From assembly GCF_004022565.1 (NCBI RefSeq), contig NZ_CP022987.1, positions 2,852,001 through 2,916,000 of the forward strand: DNA of 64,000 nt. Direction: 5' to 3'. Positions 62,542 through 64,000 of this stretch are shown here, piece after piece. The notes beneath the pieces are model-generated. The model worked only from the letters and a program-made list of their open reading frames with translations. It was not told where the DNA came from and ran no database searches. The first letter of the stretch is position 1. Every line of letters starts with the position of its first letter. Made by a program: the position numbers and the translations under genes. Source of the DNA: Pollutimonas thiosulfatoxidans (GTDB lineage Bacteria > Pseudomonadota > Gammaproteobacteria > Burkholderiales > Burkholderiaceae_B).

Positions 62542-64000
62542 CTAGTCTTCTACATACCAAGTGTCTTCGGACAACATCACTTGCTGGTGTCCGTAGCCGG
62601 CGGGCATCATGGGAAAGCAATTCTCTTGTGCCAGCACGGCCACATCCAGGAAGAAGGGGCCGGCATACGCCATGCATTCGGCCAAAGCGGCATCCAGCTC
62701 GGCCGGGTTCTCAACCCGGGCGGCACCCCAGCCAAAGGCGCGTGCCAATGCTACGAAATCAGGCAGCGAAGCGTTATAGCTATGGCTGTAGCGCCCTTCG
62801 TGTATCAGCTCTTGCCATTGCCGCACCATGCCCATGTGGCCGTTGTTGCACAGGACGACCTTGACGGGGGTCTGGTGCTGTACCGCAGTGCCCAGTTCCT
62901 GAATGTTCATCAGGATGGAGGCGTCGCCACTGACGCAGGCAACGATTTTGTCGGGGTGTGCAATTTGGGCTCCTATGGCCGCCGGCAAGCCGTAACCCAT
63001 GGTTCCCGCCCCCCCGGAAGTCAACCAGCGGTTGGGGCGATTAAAGCGCAGGTATTGCGCGGCCCACATCTGATGCTGGCCCACATCGGTAGAGACAATG
63101 GCGTCCGTACCCGTCAAGACGCGGTCCAGACGCTGCATCAGGTCTTGCGGAAGGATGTGATCGGCTGCCGTTGGCACCTTAAGGCATTCCTGGGCGCGCC
63201 ACACGGCTATGCGCTGCCACCAGGCGTCCAGTCTGTCGGGCGCCAGCACGGCTTGCGACAGCTCTTTGCGCAGGGCCCGGAGCAGGGGATAGCAGTCGCC
63301 CACCATGGCGACATCGGCCCGCACCACCTTGTTGATCGAGGCCGGATCGATATCCAGATGAATCTTGCTGGCATGCGGGCAAAAGTCCGACAGGCGACCG
63401 GTAATGCGATCGTCGAAGCGCGCGCCCACGCAAACGATGAGATCGGCATGATGCATGGCCAGGTTGGCCTCGAGCGTGCCGTGCATGCCCAGCATGCCCA
63501 AAAACTGTTTGTCGTCCGCCGGGTAGGCGCCCAAGCCCATCAACGTCAGTGTGCAAGGCGCGCCGGTGTCCTGCACCAGGGCGGCGAAGGCCTGACAGGC
63601 ATCAACGCCGGAATTGATCAAGCCGCCACCGCCATAGAAGACCGGACGCTTGGCATTGGCGATCAGCGCCGCAGCGCGCTTGACGGCCGCCTCGGACGCC
63701 GGGCTGGTGGTCTCCACGCCCACCGGCGTCTCTACCAGCTCGGCGCTCAAGGCCGATTCGGGCACGAGGCCAATCTGTATGTCTTTGGGGAAATCCAGCA
63801 ACACGGGCCCAGGGCGCCCGGAGGTCGTCAATTTGAATGCCTTGGCCGCCAGGCTGACGACATCTTCGGTACGCCTGATCTGCGCGTTCCATTTGGTGAC
63901 CGGACGCGAGATGCCGATAGCGTCGCATTCTTGAAAAGCATCGGTACCGATAGCGCCGGTGGCAACCTGACCACTGATGCACAAGACGGGAATCGAATCG
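62542..64000 (-). CDS. ilvB: Acetolactate synthase large subunit (N-terminus outside window)
   Basis: The last about 486 residues of a ThDP enzyme; the N-terminal glutamate region lies beyond the window edge. It shows [31 protein letters not shown] (FAD/ThDP region), the central domain, and the ThDP motif around [18 protein letters not shown], with the typical C-terminus [19 protein letters not shown]. It makes acetolactate for valine and leucine synthesis. No small subunit (ilvN/ilvH) follows; a TRAP operon does. The 94-base gap to the next gene shows no clear terminator. Confidence 0.93.
   Translation of the reverse strand, partial: DSIPVLCISGQVATGAIGTDAFQECDAIGISRPVTKWNAQIRRTEDVVSLAAKAFKLTTSGRPGPVLLDFPKDIQIGLVPESALSAELVETPVGVETTSPASEAAVKRAAALIANAKRPVFYGGGGLINSGVDACQAFAALVQDTGAPCTLTLMGLGAYPADDKQFLGMLGMHGTLEANLAMHHADLIVCVGARFDDRITGRLSDFCPHASKIHLDIDPASINKVVRADVAMVGDCYPLLRALRKELSQAVLAPDRLDAWWQRIAVWRAQECLKVPTAADHILPQDLMQRLDRVLTGTDAIVSTDVGQHQMWAAQYLRFNRPNRWLTSGGAGTMGYGLPAAIGAQIAHPDKIVACVSGDASILMNIQELGTAVQHQTPVKVVLCNNGHMGMVRQWQELIHEGRYSHSYNASLPDFVALARAFGWGAARVENPAELDAALAECMAYAGPFFLDVAVLAQENCFPMMPAGYGHQQVMLSEDTWYVED

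Overview
The window is a gene-dense stretch of a high-GC betaproteobacterial chromosome, most likely from the Alcaligenaceae (relatives of Bordetella, Achromobacter or Pusillimonas). The evidence is the style of the housekeeping proteins (RhlE, PrfC, long-form LeuA, ArgS next to a SPOR protein and DsbA, Smg, GluQ, TopB with a Lys/Ala tail), the MerR-family LiuR leucine-degradation cluster, and the abundance of ABC, TRAP and CaiB/BaiF genes. I see no rRNA, tRNA, CRISPR array, insertion sequence or phage gene. Nearly all intergenic gaps are under 260 bases; the one longer gap (16850-17156) holds a candidate leucine attenuator.

Layout. 1-3.8 kb: end of a peptide-type ABC importer operon (binding protein tail, two permeases, a double ATPase). 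3.9-7.1 kb: a GlsB-type small membrane protein, then a DUF2868 membrane protein overlapping a DUF3482 GTPase. 7.1-9.2 kb (minus): LemA and two TPM-domain proteins. 9.4-13.9 kb: rhlE, a LysE exporter, prfC and an unrecognised proline-rich protein. 13.9-16.3 kb (minus): rpoN, bfd and bfr, with a Fur-box-like site over the bfd start. 16.3-18.9 kb: a small membrane protein, then leuA behind a possible leader peptide and attenuator. 19-20.4 kb: a Gly-rich BON protein behind a good sigma-54 promoter, and a convergent DUF1840 gene. 20.5-24.2 kb: a 1,243-residue RHS protein ending in a Tle1-like (DUF2235) lipase domain. 24.4-28.1 kb: argS, SPOR protein, dsbA and a TRIC-type channel. 28.1-30 kb: metC and a second LysE exporter.

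30-41.3 kb is one minus-strand locus: GntR regulator, CaiB/BaiF CoA-transferase, two different carboxyltransferases, a free biotin carrier, a biotin carboxylase, a second GntR regulator, a NitT/TauT-type ABC importer and a TauE/SafE-type exporter. It reads as import of an organic anion, CoA activation and biotin-dependent carboxylation; the substrate is unknown. 41.5-51 kb is the leucine/isovalerate degradation locus: an MBL-fold hydrolase divergent from liuR across a perfect 20-base palindrome, then liuA, aceK, a thiolase, liuB and liuD. The isocitrate dehydrogenase kinase/phosphatase inside this operon would couple acetyl-CoA from leucine to the glyoxylate shunt. liuC and liuE are absent.

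51-59.6 kb: a D-threonine-aldolase-like enzyme, smg, gluQ, a large DUF2157/GDYXXLXY membrane protein, topB and gluconokinase. 59.6-62.4 kb (minus): a DctPQM TRAP transporter. The window ends inside a minus-strand acetolactate synthase large-subunit gene. Leucine biosynthesis (leuA, ilvB) and leucine breakdown (liu) are therefore both here, apparently controlled separately.

All assignments come from reading protein motifs, gene order and local DNA signals; no database search was run.
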